From NCBI RefSeq assembly GCF_039592695.1, contig NZ_JBBUTK010000001.1, positions 1,302,001 through 1,366,000 on the forward strand: DNA of 64,000 bases. Direction: 5' to 3'. Of the stretch, positions 26,306 through 37,000 are shown piece after piece (the stretch's first letter is position 1; each line of letters begins with the position of its first letter). Source of the stretch: Flagellimonas_A sp039592695 (GTDB taxonomy: Bacteria; Bacteroidota; Bacteroidia; Flavobacteriales; Flavobacteriaceae). The position numbers were made by a program, and so were the translations under genes. The notes beneath the pieces were generated by a model. That model ran no database searches. It saw only the letters and a program-made list of their open reading frames with translations, and was not told where the DNA came from.

Positions 26306-27586
26306 TTATTGCTCACCTACAATCTGCAAAGCCTCGTTCAAAGGTATTCTGTTACCGTCTTTGTAGGCCACGATGTATGATGTGGTGTACCCTTTGGCAT
26401 CTGCATTGGATTTCAACAGTTTGGCCTTAAAATATGAGTCGGTTTCACCGTACATATACCGAAAAAGGTTGTTGAAGGGTTCTTTTGAAAGCGTATTCAA
26501 TCCGTTGAAATAGTCACCATCAAGTGGAATCACTTTTGAGCTTGCCATCAGCTGCACTTTAAAAGTAATGTTGGCCTCTGATTTTGGGCCAGTATTTTCA
26601 GCAATCTTGACATCATCTTTTTTTACGATTTTGGGCTTCGGTGTGGTATCGACAACCTCATTTTCTTTCTGTGGAAGTGCCTCTTCCGCAGAATCGGATT
26701 TTTCTTCCTCACCATTGGTGCCTGCTTTCTCAACCGCTTCTTTTTCAACCATAGGCTGCTGCTCTTTTACCTCAGGCTCAACTTGTGCAATGCTGGGGGC
26801 GTCTTCTAGTACCGTTCCGGTATCAATGCTATTTTTGTATTGTAAAATCGCTTCGGCTATCGCCTTTCCCATTTCTTGTTGGCCTTTTTTTGAATTGAGG
26901 TACGCACCCTCATTTTTGTTGGTCAGAAATCCGGTCTCAACCAATACACTGGGCATAAACGTTTGGTGCAATACAATAAAACCTGCCTGTTTCACCTTTC
27001 GGTCTTTTCGTTTGAGACTGCCTGTGAAATTATCCTGCATGAACTTCGCCAGTTGAATACTTTGATCTAAAAACTCTTCTTGCATGATGGTCAGACCGAT
27101 AACGGACTCTGGGGAGTTGATATCATATTCGGCATATCGCTCCTCATAATTGTCTTCTAAATAAATGACCGAGTTTTCCTTTTTTGCGACTTCAAAGTTT
27201 TGCTTGTTGGCGTGCAGGCCCAATACAAAAGTTCCAGCGCCGTAGGCATCAGAATTATGTGAATCGCAATGTACCGAAACAAATAGGTCTGCATTTGCCT
27301 TATTGGCAATCTCACCCCTTTCAAAAAGGTCAACGAACTTATCCTCATCCCTTGTATAAATGACCTTGACCCCTTTTTCTTTTTCTAAAATCTTACCGAC
27401 CTCGAGCACAATGTTCAACGCAATGTTCTTCTCTAGATAGCCATTGCCCAAATTGCCAGGGTCGTGCCCCCCGTGACCTGCATCCAAAACCACAACAAAT
27501 TCGTTCGCCAAAGGTGGTATGGTATCATTTTTGGTAAAGGAAAATAGAAGAAAAAAAGCGACTAAAAACAACCCTTTTCTAATCAT
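26306..27586 (-). CDS. N-acetylmuramoyl-L-alanine amidase (Amidase_3)
   Basis: This is a 426-residue periplasmic amidase. Zinc and catalytic motifs of the Amidase_3 family are present: VVLDAGHGGHDPG, NGYLEKNIALNI with the second-ligand Glu, VHCDSHNSD and LVETGFLTNKNE. After a Glu/Lys/Pro-rich linker (about 250-330) comes a SPOR-like C-terminal domain (FKVQLMASSKVI onward) that may bind denuded glycan strands. I start it at the ATG at 27586, which gives a proper signal peptide (MIRKGLFLVAFFLLFSF); an upstream ATG at 27652 would bury the signal and pass over the promoter-like box at 27613-27620. Confidence 0.92.
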   Translation of the reverse strand: MIRKGLFLVAFFLLFSFTKNDTIPPLANEFVVVLDAGHGGHDPGNLGNGYLEKNIALNIVLEVGKILEKEKGVKVIYTRDEDKFVDLFERGEIANKANADLFVSVHCDSHNSDAYGAGTFVLGLHANKQNFEVAKKENSVIYLEDNYEERYAEYDINSPESVIGLTIMQEEFLDQSIQLAKFMQDNFTGSLKRKDRKVKQAGFIVLHQTFMPSVLVETGFLTNKNEGAYLNSKKGQQEMGKAIAEAILQYKNSIDTGTVLEDAPSIAQVEPEVKEQQPMVEKEAVEKAGTNGEEEKSDSAEEALPQKENEVVDTTPKPKIVKKDDVKIAENTGPKSEANITFKVQLMASSKVIPLDGDYFNGLNTLSKEPFNNLFRYMYGETDSYFKAKLLKSNADAKGYTTSYIVAYKDGNRIPLNEALQIVGEQ

Positions 27587-27612
27587 ATAAAAACTGTTTT
27601 TCCAATGAATTT

Positions 27613-27620
27613 TCAAGGTT
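27613..27620 (-). promoter_or_regulatory. -7-like box for the amidase gene
   Basis: TAACCTTG on the minus strand, one mismatch from TAnnTTTG, 26 nt before the chosen start; a TTTG lies 16 nt upstream at 27637-27640. Position supports the start at 27586. Confidence 0.4.
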
Positions 27621-27662
27621 AAATTTATGGTAACACCAAAGTAATGGAACAAAAAATATATG

Positions 27663-27670
27663 TAAGTTTG
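27663..27670 (+). promoter_or_regulatory. -7 promoter box for lptD-ridA
   Basis: TAAGTTTG on the plus strand, an exact TAnnTTTG match, 47 nt before the TTG start of lptD in the divergent region shared with the amidase gene. Confidence 0.45.
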
Positions 27671-27717
27671 GTCACCAAAAACCGAGCCAAGCCTTCACAA
27701 AAATAGGATTTATCGCC

Positions 27718-30453
27718 TTGCAATCAAACAATCACTTTTTTCTTTACCTATTTCTGGCGATGAGCAGCTTGGGTTGGTTGAATGCCCAAGAAGACCAAAT
27801 TGTACCCTTGCCCGTCAAGGCAGAAAGAGATAGCATCACTGCGCCGATATTGACGTACAATCCGATTTTGGGCAAGAAACAGACCGATACTGTTGAAGTT
27901 GATTCCACTGGAGGAAAACAACCTTTGATTCTTGATCAAATCAAGTACAAGGCCAAGGATTATGTGCGGCTGAGCAAGAAAGAGCAAAAAATATACCTCT
28001 ACAACGAAGCTGAACTCTACTATCAAGATACTGAGCTAAAGGCCGGTATCATTGTTATGGATTATGTCAAAAACGAGGTCTATGCGGGAAGGATAAGAAA
28101 TCCCGCTGATAGCACCTTCTCACAATTGCCAATTTTCTCTCAAGGCGACCAAGTGGTCATACCCGACTCAATACGGTTCAATTTTGATACCAAAAAGGCA
28201 CTGATATGGAATTCAAGAACAGAGCAGCAAGCAGCTGCCGGCTCTTTTGGCAGTGATGCCATGAAGGTCTTGGCAGAGGTCACCAAAAAGGAAAACGACT
28301 CTGTATATTTTATGAAGGATGCGAAAATCACCACCTCAAAAGACACCATTGATCCCGATTACTATATTCGGGTGCGAAAGGCAAAATTTGTTCCGGGCAA
28401 AAAAGTCATCGCCGGTTTCAGCAATTTCTATTTGGTTGATGTGCCAACGCCTATTGCCTTGCCCTTTGCCTACTTTCCGTTGACGACAGGGCGTTCAGCA
28501 GGACTGATTTTCCCGACCTTTGGCAATGACCCGCAACGGGGGTATTTCATTCAGAACGGAGGGTACTATTTTCCTATCAGTGATTATGTGGACTTCAGTA
28601 TTTTGGGTGATTTTTTCACCAATGGCAGCTATGGTTTTAGAACGCAATCCATTTATGCAAAACGCTATCGCTTTCGGGGTAACATCAATTTCAGGTTTGA
28701 AAATCTGATAGTCAGTCAAAAGGGCTTTTCAGACTTTACGAGAACCACCATCTACAATCTGCAGATTTCACATTCGCAGGATCCAAAGGCCAATCCGAAT
28801 TCCAGGTTTTCGGCTTCCGTGAATCTGGGCAGCAGTAACTATTTTACCGCTTCTGCAAATCAAATAAATTTGGCGAATACACAGAACAACAATCTTTCAT
28901 CCTCCATCACCTATTCAAAGACCTTCCCCAGTTATCCATCGGTAAACCTTAATATTTCTGCCACGCATAACCAAAACACCAACACAGAGGCCATTAACCT
29001 GACATTGCCCACATTACAGGCCAGTGTAGAACGTGTATTTCCTTTTGCCAAACGTGAGGGTATCAGAAGGGGCATTATCCAAAATGTCAACCTGCAATAC
29101 AATTTGAGGGCTGAAAACCGTATCACCACCACCGACTCGTTGTTCTTGACCCCCAGAATGTTCGATGATGCCAGGGTTGGGGCCAGACACACCGTTCCAT
29201 TGAGCACAAACTTTAAAGTGGCCAAATACTTCAGCGTCAGTCTTGGGGCCAACTACGAAGATATTTGGACATTGGAAACCTTCGAAAGGGGATTGGACCC
29301 CGAAGACCCCGAAAGCAACCGTGAAGTGGTGTTAGATACCATTTCGGGCTTTGACCGTTACAATCGCTACGGTCTCAATGCGAGCATCGGTACTACATTG
29401 TACGGAACCTTTAATTTTGGTGAGGATAAAAAAATACAGGCCATCCGCCACGTGATGCGTCCCGCAATTGGCTGGGGGTTCACCCCTTCATTCGAGCAGT
29501 TTTATGAAACTTATGAGAATTCAGATGGAGAAGATGTGCTTTACAGCCGTTTTGAGGGCACATTGAACGGTGCACCAAGCTTGAACAAATCCAATTCATT
29601 GAGTTTTTCATTGCAGAACACCCTTGAGGCAAAGGTTAGGGACAAAGATTCAACAGCCACCGAACCAAAAAAGATTTCATTGTTGAGCAATCTCAATTTT
29701 GCGACATCCTACAATTTCGAAGCTGATTCACTAAAGTTGGCCCCGATAAGCTTTAATGGTGGAACCACCTTGCTGCAAAACAAAATGTCGATAAACTTTT
29801 CGGGCAGTTTAGACCCTTATGCCATTGACAACAATGGTAGACGCATCAATGTTTTGAACATCAACAACGGTGGGGGTATCGCACGGTTGACCCGAGCCAG
29901 TATGAACGTCGGTTATTCGTTGAGCAACGAAACTTTCAAAAAAAAGGAGGCAGGAGCAAAAGTTGAAGATGATGAAGACGGCAACGATTATTACAGAGCA
30001 GCCAGTGGTGGGCGAACCGATGACCTTTTTGGAGAAGGATTTGATACGGCCATAGACAGAGGTTTTGATGAACGGAAAAAAGACGATGAGGATACGGAAA
30101 CACCCATCTATGGAAACAAATTGCCATGGGATCTACGATTGGCCTATGCCACCACCTATAACAACAGCAACAGGCAAGGAGAGTTCACCAATAATTCGTT
30201 GATGTTTTCGGGCAATATCACCCTGACACCAAAATGGCAGCTGGGTTTTTCTTCTGGTTATGATTTCAAGGGGAAGGGATTTACATTGACCCAATTCAGG
30301 TTTCAACGAAATTTGGGTAGTTTTGACCTCCGTTTCAATTGGGTGCCTTTTGGAAATAATGAACGTTGGGATTTCTTTATTGGAATCAGCAGCTCAATAC
30401 TACAAGATTTGAAATGGGAACAGCGCAGCCAACGTAGATTGGGAAGGCGTTAG
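27718..30453 (+). CDS. lptD: LPS assembly outer-membrane protein LptD
   Basis: This 911-residue outer-membrane protein inserts lipopolysaccharide into the outer leaflet. The start is a TTG giving a good signal peptide ending WLNAQ; an internal ATG at codon 15 would destroy it. An N-terminal OstA-like beta-jellyroll (about 80-240, with KKEQKIYLYNEAELYYQDTE and VPTPIALPFAYFPLT) precedes a large beta-barrel. An acidic insert (about 750-790) interrupts the barrel strands. The order amidase / lptD / ridA is typical in Flavobacteriia. ridA starts 31 nt later. Confidence 0.88.
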   Translation: MQSNNHFFLYLFLAMSSLGWLNAQEDQIVPLPVKAERDSITAPILTYNPILGKKQTDTVEVDSTGGKQPLILDQIKYKAKDYVRLSKKEQKIYLYNEAELYYQDTELKAGIIVMDYVKNEVYAGRIRNPADSTFSQLPIFSQGDQVVIPDSIRFNFDTKKALIWNSRTEQQAAAGSFGSDAMKVLAEVTKKENDSVYFMKDAKITTSKDTIDPDYYIRVRKAKFVPGKKVIAGFSNFYLVDVPTPIALPFAYFPLTTGRSAGLIFPTFGNDPQRGYFIQNGGYYFPISDYVDFSILGDFFTNGSYGFRTQSIYAKRYRFRGNINFRFENLIVSQKGFSDFTRTTIYNLQISHSQDPKANPNSRFSASVNLGSSNYFTASANQINLANTQNNNLSSSITYSKTFPSYPSVNLNISATHNQNTNTEAINLTLPTLQASVERVFPFAKREGIRRGIIQNVNLQYNLRAENRITTTDSLFLTPRMFDDARVGARHTVPLSTNFKVAKYFSVSLGANYEDIWTLETFERGLDPEDPESNREVVLDTISGFDRYNRYGLNASIGTTLYGTFNFGEDKKIQAIRHVMRPAIGWGFTPSFEQFYETYENSDGEDVLYSRFEGTLNGAPSLNKSNSLSFSLQNTLEAKVRDKDSTATEPKKISLLSNLNFATSYNFEADSLKLAPISFNGGTTLLQNKMSINFSGSLDPYAIDNNGRRINVLNINNGGGIARLTRASMNVGYSLSNETFKKKEAGAKVEDDEDGNDYYRAASGGRTDDLFGEGFDTAIDRGFDERKKDDEDTETPIYGNKLPWDLRLAYATTYNNSNRQGEFTNNSLMFSGNITLTPKWQLGFSSGYDFKGKGFTLTQFRFQRNLGSFDLRFNWVPFGNNERWDFFIGISSSILQDLKWEQRSQRRLGRR

Positions 30454-30484
30454 ATAATTTGAAAAAAGTAAAAATCATTCGACC

Positions 30485-30868
30485 ATGAAAACAATCATCA
30501 ATACTAAAAAAGCGCCTGCCCCGATAGGGCCCTACAATCAAGCCGTTCTTATCAAAGACACGCTTTATATCTCAGGCCAAATACCCATTGATCCATCAAC
30601 TGGAAACTTGGTCGAAGGTGATATCAAGGCCGAGACCAAACAATCAATGGAAAATTTGAAGGCTATTTTAGAAGAAGCCGACATGACCTTTGAAAATGTG
30701 GCCAAAAGCACCATTTTTCTAAAAGACATGCACCAATTCGGTGAAGTGAACCAAATCTACGGCAGTTATTTTGATGCTGACACTGCACCAGCTAGGGAAA
30801 CGGTAGAAGTGGCCAACCTTCCCAAATTTGTCAATGTAGAGATCTCGATGGTCGCGGTAAAAAGCTAA
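30485..30868 (+). CDS. ridA: RidA family reactive intermediate deaminase
   Basis: RidA hydrolyses reactive enamine/imine intermediates released by PLP enzymes. The 127-residue protein has the YjgF family motifs APAPIGPYNQAVLIKDTLYI at residues 11-30, SGQIPIDPSTGNLVEGD, and PARETVEVANLPK with the substrate-binding Arg. Length is standard. It is the second gene of the lptD transcription unit and lies convergent to the kinase gene. Confidence 0.96.
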   Translation: MKTIINTKKAPAPIGPYNQAVLIKDTLYISGQIPIDPSTGNLVEGDIKAETKQSMENLKAILEEADMTFENVAKSTIFLKDMHQFGEVNQIYGSYFDADTAPARETVEVANLPKFVNVEISMVAVKS

Positions 30869-30940
30869 ACATTTTCTATTTGATAGATTTTTCGCTCCCT
30901 GTCTTCCGAAAGGCCGGTCCGCGGAAATGAAAATTCTAAA

Positions 30941-31792
30941 CTAGATAGTGCTTTTGTGAAACTCTACCAGCCCATCGATGGGGCGTTGTCTGATGACCCC
31001 GAGTATCAAATCATTGCGCTCTATCACCGTGGCCAGTTCTTCACGTAAATAATGTGCAATACTGCCAACAAAACTGATAGGCACCTTGGTGGCCAACTCA
31101 AACTGCATGATGTAGTTGTTCACAAACTGCTGAAAAGCCTTATCGATGACTCCTCGGCAATAGGCATGCTCTTTGTTCTCGACGATAAAGCGGGCAAAAG
31201 TGGCCAAATAGGTGTTAGGGTTGGGCTGTTTGTATAAGTGTTCCTTGATATTGTCAGCATCCAAATCATATTCTTTGACAAACTTGATGCCCAAATCTTG
31301 GGGCATTTTGTGAAAGTAGTAGTCGCGGAGCAGTTTTCTTCCGAAAAAATTACCGCTACCGTCATCCATCAAGATATAACCTAAAGAAGTTACCTTTTGA
31401 AACAATTGATGCCCATCATAATAACTGCAATTAGAGCCTGTGCCCAATATGCACACAATACCTTGGTGACCGATTTTGGTTGTAGCGTAGATCGCTGCGA
31501 ACGTATCTTCACGAACCTCAGCTTTGGCATTTGGGAAAAAATCCTTGAAAATTTCCTTTAAGAATAATTTCATGCGGTCTGTACCGCAGCCAGCTCCATA
31601 AAAATACAATTGGGTGACTTTCTCCTTGTTCTTTGAAATCTCAAAATTGTTGGCCAGACGATCTTCGATGACCTCACGTGTCAGCACTTCAGGGCTCAAC
31701 CCAAGGGTTTGGGTAGTGAACAATTGTTCGCCTTTATCATTAAGGGCGATCCAATCAGATTTGGTCGCGCCACTATCTACAATCAATACCAT
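30941..31792 (-). CDS. BadF/BadG-type ATPase, N-acetylglucosamine kinase-like
   Basis: This 283-residue ASKHA-fold sugar kinase has LIVDSGATKSDWIAL (phosphate-1 loop), CILGTGSNCSYYDG (phosphate-2 loop), ILMDDGSGNFFGRKLL and VSFVGSIAHYL (adenosine loop). Its family phosphorylates N-acetylglucosamine or related amino sugars, often for peptidoglycan recycling. It lies downstream of gapA, but a strong hairpin terminator sits between, so it is probably a separate unit. Confidence 0.82.
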   Translation of the reverse strand: MVLIVDSGATKSDWIALNDKGEQLFTTQTLGLSPEVLTREVIEDRLANNFEISKNKEKVTQLYFYGAGCGTDRMKLFLKEIFKDFFPNAKAEVREDTFAAIYATTKIGHQGIVCILGTGSNCSYYDGHQLFQKVTSLGYILMDDGSGNFFGRKLLRDYYFHKMPQDLGIKFVKEYDLDADNIKEHLYKQPNPNTYLATFARFIVENKEHAYCRGVIDKAFQQFVNNYIMQFELATKVPISFVGSIAHYLREELATVIERNDLILGVIRQRPIDGLVEFHKSTI

Positions 31793-31805
31793 TGGTCAGT
31801 TATAA

Positions 31806-31849
31806 AAAAGAAACACCTTAAAATAGGCATTTTAGCCGACTTTAAGGTG
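31806..31849 (-). terminator. Rho-independent terminator of the pfkA-gapA operon
   Basis: On the minus strand CACCTTAAA (31849-31841) pairs perfectly with TTTAAGGTG (31822-31814); a smaller GGC/GCC stem lies in the loop. The second arm is followed by TTTCTTTTTTAT. It starts 17 nt after the gapA stop. Confidence 0.8.
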
Positions 31850-31866
31850 CTCTAAAGTTAAAGGGC

Positions 31867-32868
31867 CTATAAACTGCCCACGTGTTGCATCAAATCAACC
31901 ATCTTGTGTGAGAAGCCTGCTTCATTGTCGTACCATGAAATGACTTTGAAGAATTTTGGGTTCAGCTCAATGCCGGCTCCGGCATCAAAAATACTGGTGC
32001 GGGCATCGCCAACAAAATCTTGTGATACCACGGGTTCATCGGTATATCCTAAAATTCCTTTTAGATCTCCCTCGGATGCTTTTTTGAAGGCCTTTTTGAT
32101 TTCTTCGTAAGAAGTCTCTTTTTCAAGTCTCACAGTAAGGTCAACTACTGAAACATCTGCCGTGGGAACACGAAATGCCATACCAGTCAATTTGCCCTGC
32201 AATGCTGGAATTACCTTGGTAACCGCTTTTGCCGCGCCTGTTGACGCAGGAATGATATTGATCATTGCACTACGACCTCCCCTGTAATCTTTCTTTGAAG
32301 GTCCATCAACCGTCATTTGCGTGGCTGTGGTGGCATGCACTGTGGTCATCAAACCTTCTTCGATACCAAATTCATCGTTCAATACCTTCGCCAGAGGCGC
32401 CAAGCAGTTGGTGGTACATGATGCGTTTGATACGATTGTATCTGAATCTTTGACCTGACTGTGGTTCACCCCCATGACAAACATCGGTGCGTCTTTTGAT
32501 GGTGCAGAGATAACGACTTTTTTCGCCCCGCCATCAATATGATATTGTGCAGTTTCCAAGGTTGTGAAAATACCTGTACATTCCGCTACGATATCCGCTC
32601 CGACCTCATCCCATTTTAGATTTTTGGGGTCACGTTCAGCGGTAATTCTGATTGTTTTTCCGTTGACAACCAAGTTGCCATCCTTCACTTCGACTTTACC
32701 ATCAAAACGACCATGAACTGAATCATATTCCAAAAGGTAAGCCAAATGTTCTACATCCAATAAATCGTTGATAGCGACAACATCTACATTGTCGCGCTTG
32801 ACGGTTGCCCTAAAAACCAATCGGCCTATGCGTCCGAATCCGTTAATTCCTATTTTTAAATTTGACAT
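31867..32868 (-). CDS. gapA: Type I glyceraldehyde-3-phosphate dehydrogenase
   Basis: GAPDH oxidises glyceraldehyde-3-phosphate to 1,3-bisphosphoglycerate. The 333-residue protein has the NAD-binding start INGFGRIGRLVFRA, the catalytic Cys in SNASCTTNCLAPL near residue 151, HATTATQ with the catalytic His near 180, and WYDNEAGFSHK near the C-terminus. It follows pfkA by 25 nt and is followed by a strong hairpin terminator, so pfkA-gapA forms a glycolytic operon. Confidence 0.98.
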   Translation of the reverse strand: MSNLKIGINGFGRIGRLVFRATVKRDNVDVVAINDLLDVEHLAYLLEYDSVHGRFDGKVEVKDGNLVVNGKTIRITAERDPKNLKWDEVGADIVAECTGIFTTLETAQYHIDGGAKKVVISAPSKDAPMFVMGVNHSQVKDSDTIVSNASCTTNCLAPLAKVLNDEFGIEEGLMTTVHATTATQMTVDGPSKKDYRGGRSAMINIIPASTGAAKAVTKVIPALQGKLTGMAFRVPTADVSVVDLTVRLEKETSYEEIKKAFKKASEGDLKGILGYTDEPVVSQDFVGDARTSIFDAGAGIELNPKFFKVISWYDNEAGFSHKMVDLMQHVGSL

Positions 32869-32893
32869 ATTGTTTTTTGTTACGTGTTATTAA

Positions 32894-33880
32894 TTAAGTT
32901 GTCATGATATCTGAGACCCGTATGAGTTCTTCATCTATTTTAGTGTGTGCGCTGATGGCATCTTTTATGGGCACCAACACCAATTTTGTATCACGAATGC
33001 CCACCATATAGTTGGTCTTGCCCTCGACCAGGGCCTCAACGGCCCTTACCCCCATTCTGCTGGCAAGTACCCTGTCAAAACAGGTAGGGTTGCCACCGCG
33101 TTGCATGTGCCCTAGCACAGATACCCTTACATCGTATATCGGCAAATGTTCTTCAACATATTCTTTGAGTTGAAATACATTCTTACCTATTTTATCCCCC
33201 TCGGCTACGATCACGATACTTGATGACTTGCCTGATTTTTTACTTCTCTTAAGTGAGTCGAGCAAACGCTCTAAACCTAAATTTTGTTCCGGTATCAAAA
33301 TCTCCTCGGCTCCTGCCCCAACTCCAGCATTCAAGGCAATATGGCCCACGTCACGCCCCATCACCTCCACAAAAAACAGGCGATTGTGCGAACTGGCCGT
33401 ATCACGAATTTTATCGATTACGGCTACCACGGTATTGATGGCAGTATCAAAGCCTATCGTAAATGAAGTGCCCAAAATATCATTGTCAATGGTACCAGGA
33501 ATGCCTATGATCGGAAAATCATACTCTTCGTTGAACAGTTGCGCTCCTGCGAAACTTCCATTACCGCCTATGACCACAAAAGCATCAATATGATGTTCTG
33601 TCAGCTGTTCATGGGCTTTTTGGCGGCCTTCTCTGGTTCTGAACTCTTCACAACGTGCCGATTTCAATACAGTGCCTCCCTTATTGATAATGTTGTTCAC
33701 GCTACGGGCATCCATCTCTTTGAAATCACCTTCAATCATGCCTTGATAGCCACGATAAATGGCCACACATTCAAGCTTCATATAGGCGCAGGTTCTTACT
33801 ACGGAACGGATGGCCGCATTCATACCGGGAGAGTCACCACCAGAGGTAAATACCGCTATTTTTTTTATCTTTTTTGTCAT
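32894..33880 (-). CDS. pfkA: ATP-dependent 6-phosphofructokinase
   Basis: PfkA phosphorylates fructose-6-phosphate in the committed step of glycolysis. The 328-residue protein has FTSGGDSPGMNAAIRSVV near residue 12, VIGGNGSFAGA near 103, IPGTIDNDI with the catalytic Asp near 126, EVMGRDVGHIAL near 165, and VLGHMQRGGNPTCFDR near 250. The Gly in GGNGS at the nucleotide-binding site is as in ATP-dependent enzymes. It heads an operon with gapA; a TAAGTTTG box lies 25 nt upstream. Confidence 0.97.
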   Translation of the reverse strand: MTKKIKKIAVFTSGGDSPGMNAAIRSVVRTCAYMKLECVAIYRGYQGMIEGDFKEMDARSVNNIINKGGTVLKSARCEEFRTREGRQKAHEQLTEHHIDAFVVIGGNGSFAGAQLFNEEYDFPIIGIPGTIDNDILGTSFTIGFDTAINTVVAVIDKIRDTASSHNRLFFVEVMGRDVGHIALNAGVGAGAEEILIPEQNLGLERLLDSLKRSKKSGKSSSIVIVAEGDKIGKNVFQLKEYVEEHLPIYDVRVSVLGHMQRGGNPTCFDRVLASRMGVRAVEALVEGKTNYMVGIRDTKLVLVPIKDAISAHTKIDEELIRVSDIMTT

Positions 33881-33905
33881 TATTTTTTTGGAAGCCCAAA
33901 ACTAG

Positions 33906-33913
33906 CAAACTTA
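33906..33913 (-). promoter_or_regulatory. -7 promoter box for pfkA-gapA
   Basis: TAAGTTTG on the minus strand, exact TAnnTTTG match 25 nt before the pfkA start. The -33 region lacks an obvious TTTG. Confidence 0.5.
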
Positions 33914-34005
33914 TTCCAAAATTTTAATTTGCCTGAATACTAATTTGCCTTCAAACAAAAACTCAAACGATTTCGTAATTTTTTGGGAGAAAAGCCTACG
34001 ATTTT

Positions 34006-37000
34006 TTATCGCTTTTCTTTGCGGGGAGAAGTTGTTTTTGAATAAAATTTTACCAAGCTGTCACGCCCCATGACATTTGTTGGCTCATCTGCTTCTTCAG
34101 ATGGTTTTTCTTCTTTCTCTTTTTTTGCAAAAACCTTTCGCAGCAATTCACTAAAACTGTTGAAGTCAACTTGATATGAGAGTCCGACACCTTGGGTATA
34201 CCCTTGTCGCTCTGCTAAAAATTGCTGTATTTGGTTTTCACGGTTAAAGATTTTGGCACTTAACGTACCTTCTTCATTCAACAGCACTTGCACCTCAACA
34301 TCACCAGCAACTACAGTTTCGCTGACGCCACCGACAGGAACCCCTACCCTGCCATTGACCAGTACCCTATCAGAGATTTGGGTCGATACGGTGACACCTA
34401 TTCTATCCTCTGTCTGAATATCTGCATTGGGATTCAACAGGCCTTGTTCATACGATAGCCCGAAATTGAACTTATCGTTATTGCCCGCCAGAAGGGAATT
34501 CACCAACCCCGAAGCAGTTTGAATGAGATTGCCCGTGACCGCTTGTTGGTTTAGGCCGGTCTGTTCATTGACAAACGTACCCTGAGCCAAAAGAAAAAAG
34601 GCATTTCGCTCTTCTACTGTGGGGTCTTGAAGGCTGTACTCCAGCTCTGAGCGAACCACAGAATTGACCCCGGGGAACTCTATGTCAAAATCAATTTCAG
34701 GGCTTTCGAGCTCGCCCTGAAGACGAACCACAACCTCTGTGGGGATTCTGGCCCTAAAGCCTTCGTTGTCAAGCAATGGAGCTGGATTGGCATTGAGATT
34801 GTAGACCGCTTCCATGTTCAGGGTTGCCGCAAGGGGGTCACCTTCCCAACTTATATACCCCCCAGGTCGAACTTGAAACCGTTTATCGATGATGCCCCCA
34901 TATTTAAAGTTGTATTCGCCTGTGACAGCGATAAACTGTCCATACATATTGAACTTGCCGTTGGTGTTGATATCAATCAAAAGAATGCCCTCACCTGTTC
35001 CCTTCAAAGAGCTTCCAGAACTACGGTCAACAACGATTTCTACCTCGGCATCTGGGGTCACGGCAAGGTCAAAGGTCATTTCCAATCCCTTGTAATCATC
35101 CAAAACCCTTTCTGATTCAAAACTGCTCCCCTCTTTTTTGTCAATAAAGTTGATGAAAGAATAATCACCCACGCTTGTGACATCACTCAGGGGAATCTTC
35201 AATGAGGTGCCTCTCGCTGTGGCAGCATCTACGGTAATGGTCAGCTCATCGGTCGGGCCGAAAATTTTTCCTGTACCGTTGATATAGCCTGTGCCGTAGT
35301 AGAGTGCCTCTTCATTAAAATCGGTATTCAATACCATAAACCGACGACCCTTGGTGTCAAGGTCTAAATTCAACGCCCATTCCTCAAAATGGTCATGGCT
35401 GATACCACCGTTCAGCGTGGCCTTTGTACCACTGACCACATCAGTAAGTTCTATGTTTTGAAAGTTAAAGGTCTGATCGACCACATTTACCCTTGAAATA
35501 CGCCCAAAATCATAGTCTACATTCAAATAGGGAATACCAATGCCCGCGTTCTCAAGCAAGAGTTGGCCATTTATTTTGGGGTTTGGGGCTGCGTCAGAAA
35601 TACGCACGCTGCCATTGATCAAGCCCCTGATATTGGAGACCACATCTTCACCCAGTGGATTGAAAGGGGCCATATCAAAGTCATTGAAATTGGCCATAAG
35701 ATCCAGAACCGGCACCTCATTTCTGTTCAAAATCTTACCGTTGAGGCTCATCTTCTCTTTACCATTGTCATTGAGCCACGTGGTCACGCCAAACTCGGTC
35801 AGGTCATTGTTGCCAAAAATGCCAATCTCCAAATCGCCCAATCGAATTTCATTGACGCTGAAATCTTTGATGTTCAAGTTTGACGACGGTAAATAAATCT
35901 CGTCTTTTTGCAAAATATTGAGATACCCATCAACCTCACCGTTCAATTTAAGGCTGTCTATGGCTGGTGTAATTTTATCCAATGAGACCAATTTGAACTG
36001 CAACTGTAAGTCTTTATAGGTTGAATCGGCCAGTTCACCACGCAACCGTATTTGCTCGCTCCGGTTATTGTCCATCACGATTTCTTGAATGCTGATACTA
36101 TCGAGTGTGTTGTTCACGATCACCTTATTCTGGGCATTACCAGCACGGTTCACCACCCAAGTGTTGCCCTTGAAGCTCACCTCAGATCGTTTGAAGCCCA
36201 CCACCGACTTGTTCTCTTGATTGAACGTGTGGTAAAAATTAAGGTTGTAACTATCGTTCAGATCACTGCCCCCCTTAAACTCGGTTCTAAAGAAGAGGGT
36301 ATCTTTCAGGGTAGTGTTGATGAGGCTGAAATCTTCAACATCGTAATACACCGTCTCCATATTTTCTACGGCAAGAAAGGTGTTGAAAAGCGGATTTTTG
36401 TTATCAATCTTCAGTTCAATATTTTCAAAATGATTTTTGAACGCCTCTATTTCGGGGGATTTAAAGGTCAGTTTAAAATCGCCTTCATCGGCCACGATAT
36501 TGCCCCTGATAAAAGTGTCAGGCCCAAAGTTTACTTCAGGAAAAAACACATCCACGATTTTGTTGTAAATCTTAAAATTGAAATTGAGGGTCTGCCCCTC
36601 GGAAATTTCATAGGGCTTGTAGTTGGTATAAATACTTCCTACGGAATTCTGTACCAGTTTGCCAAGTTCCCGCACTTTGAAATCGCCTTTCATGTAGCCC
36701 GTAATGATATCTGGCGATATGAACTGAATCGTTCTTGTGGAATCACTTTCAAATGTTGACGAAACCGCAAAATCATCAAAAGAATAGGTATCGTTTTTGT
36801 TCTGGTATACCGTGTTCGAGAATTTGATGTCGCCTACAATATTATCAAGGTTATTGCCAGTGATATCCATATTTACATCCCCCTTAAAAATGGATATGCT
36901 GTCATTGATAAAGTTCAATGTCTTGAAATCGGCATAGTCAACGGAAGCCAAAAAATTGAAATCGCTACGGTCCTCTGAAAAATCGGCAAGGCCCTTGAAG

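Noticed and set aside
27587..27652. Upstream ATG (27652) for the amidase
   Set aside because: It would put 22 residues before the signal peptide and pass through the promoter-like box; the ATG at 27586 is better.
36052..36759. 235-codon plus-strand frame inside tamB
   Set aside because: Long but antisense to a well-supported gene; its His/Ile/Val-rich translation mirrors tamB codon use.
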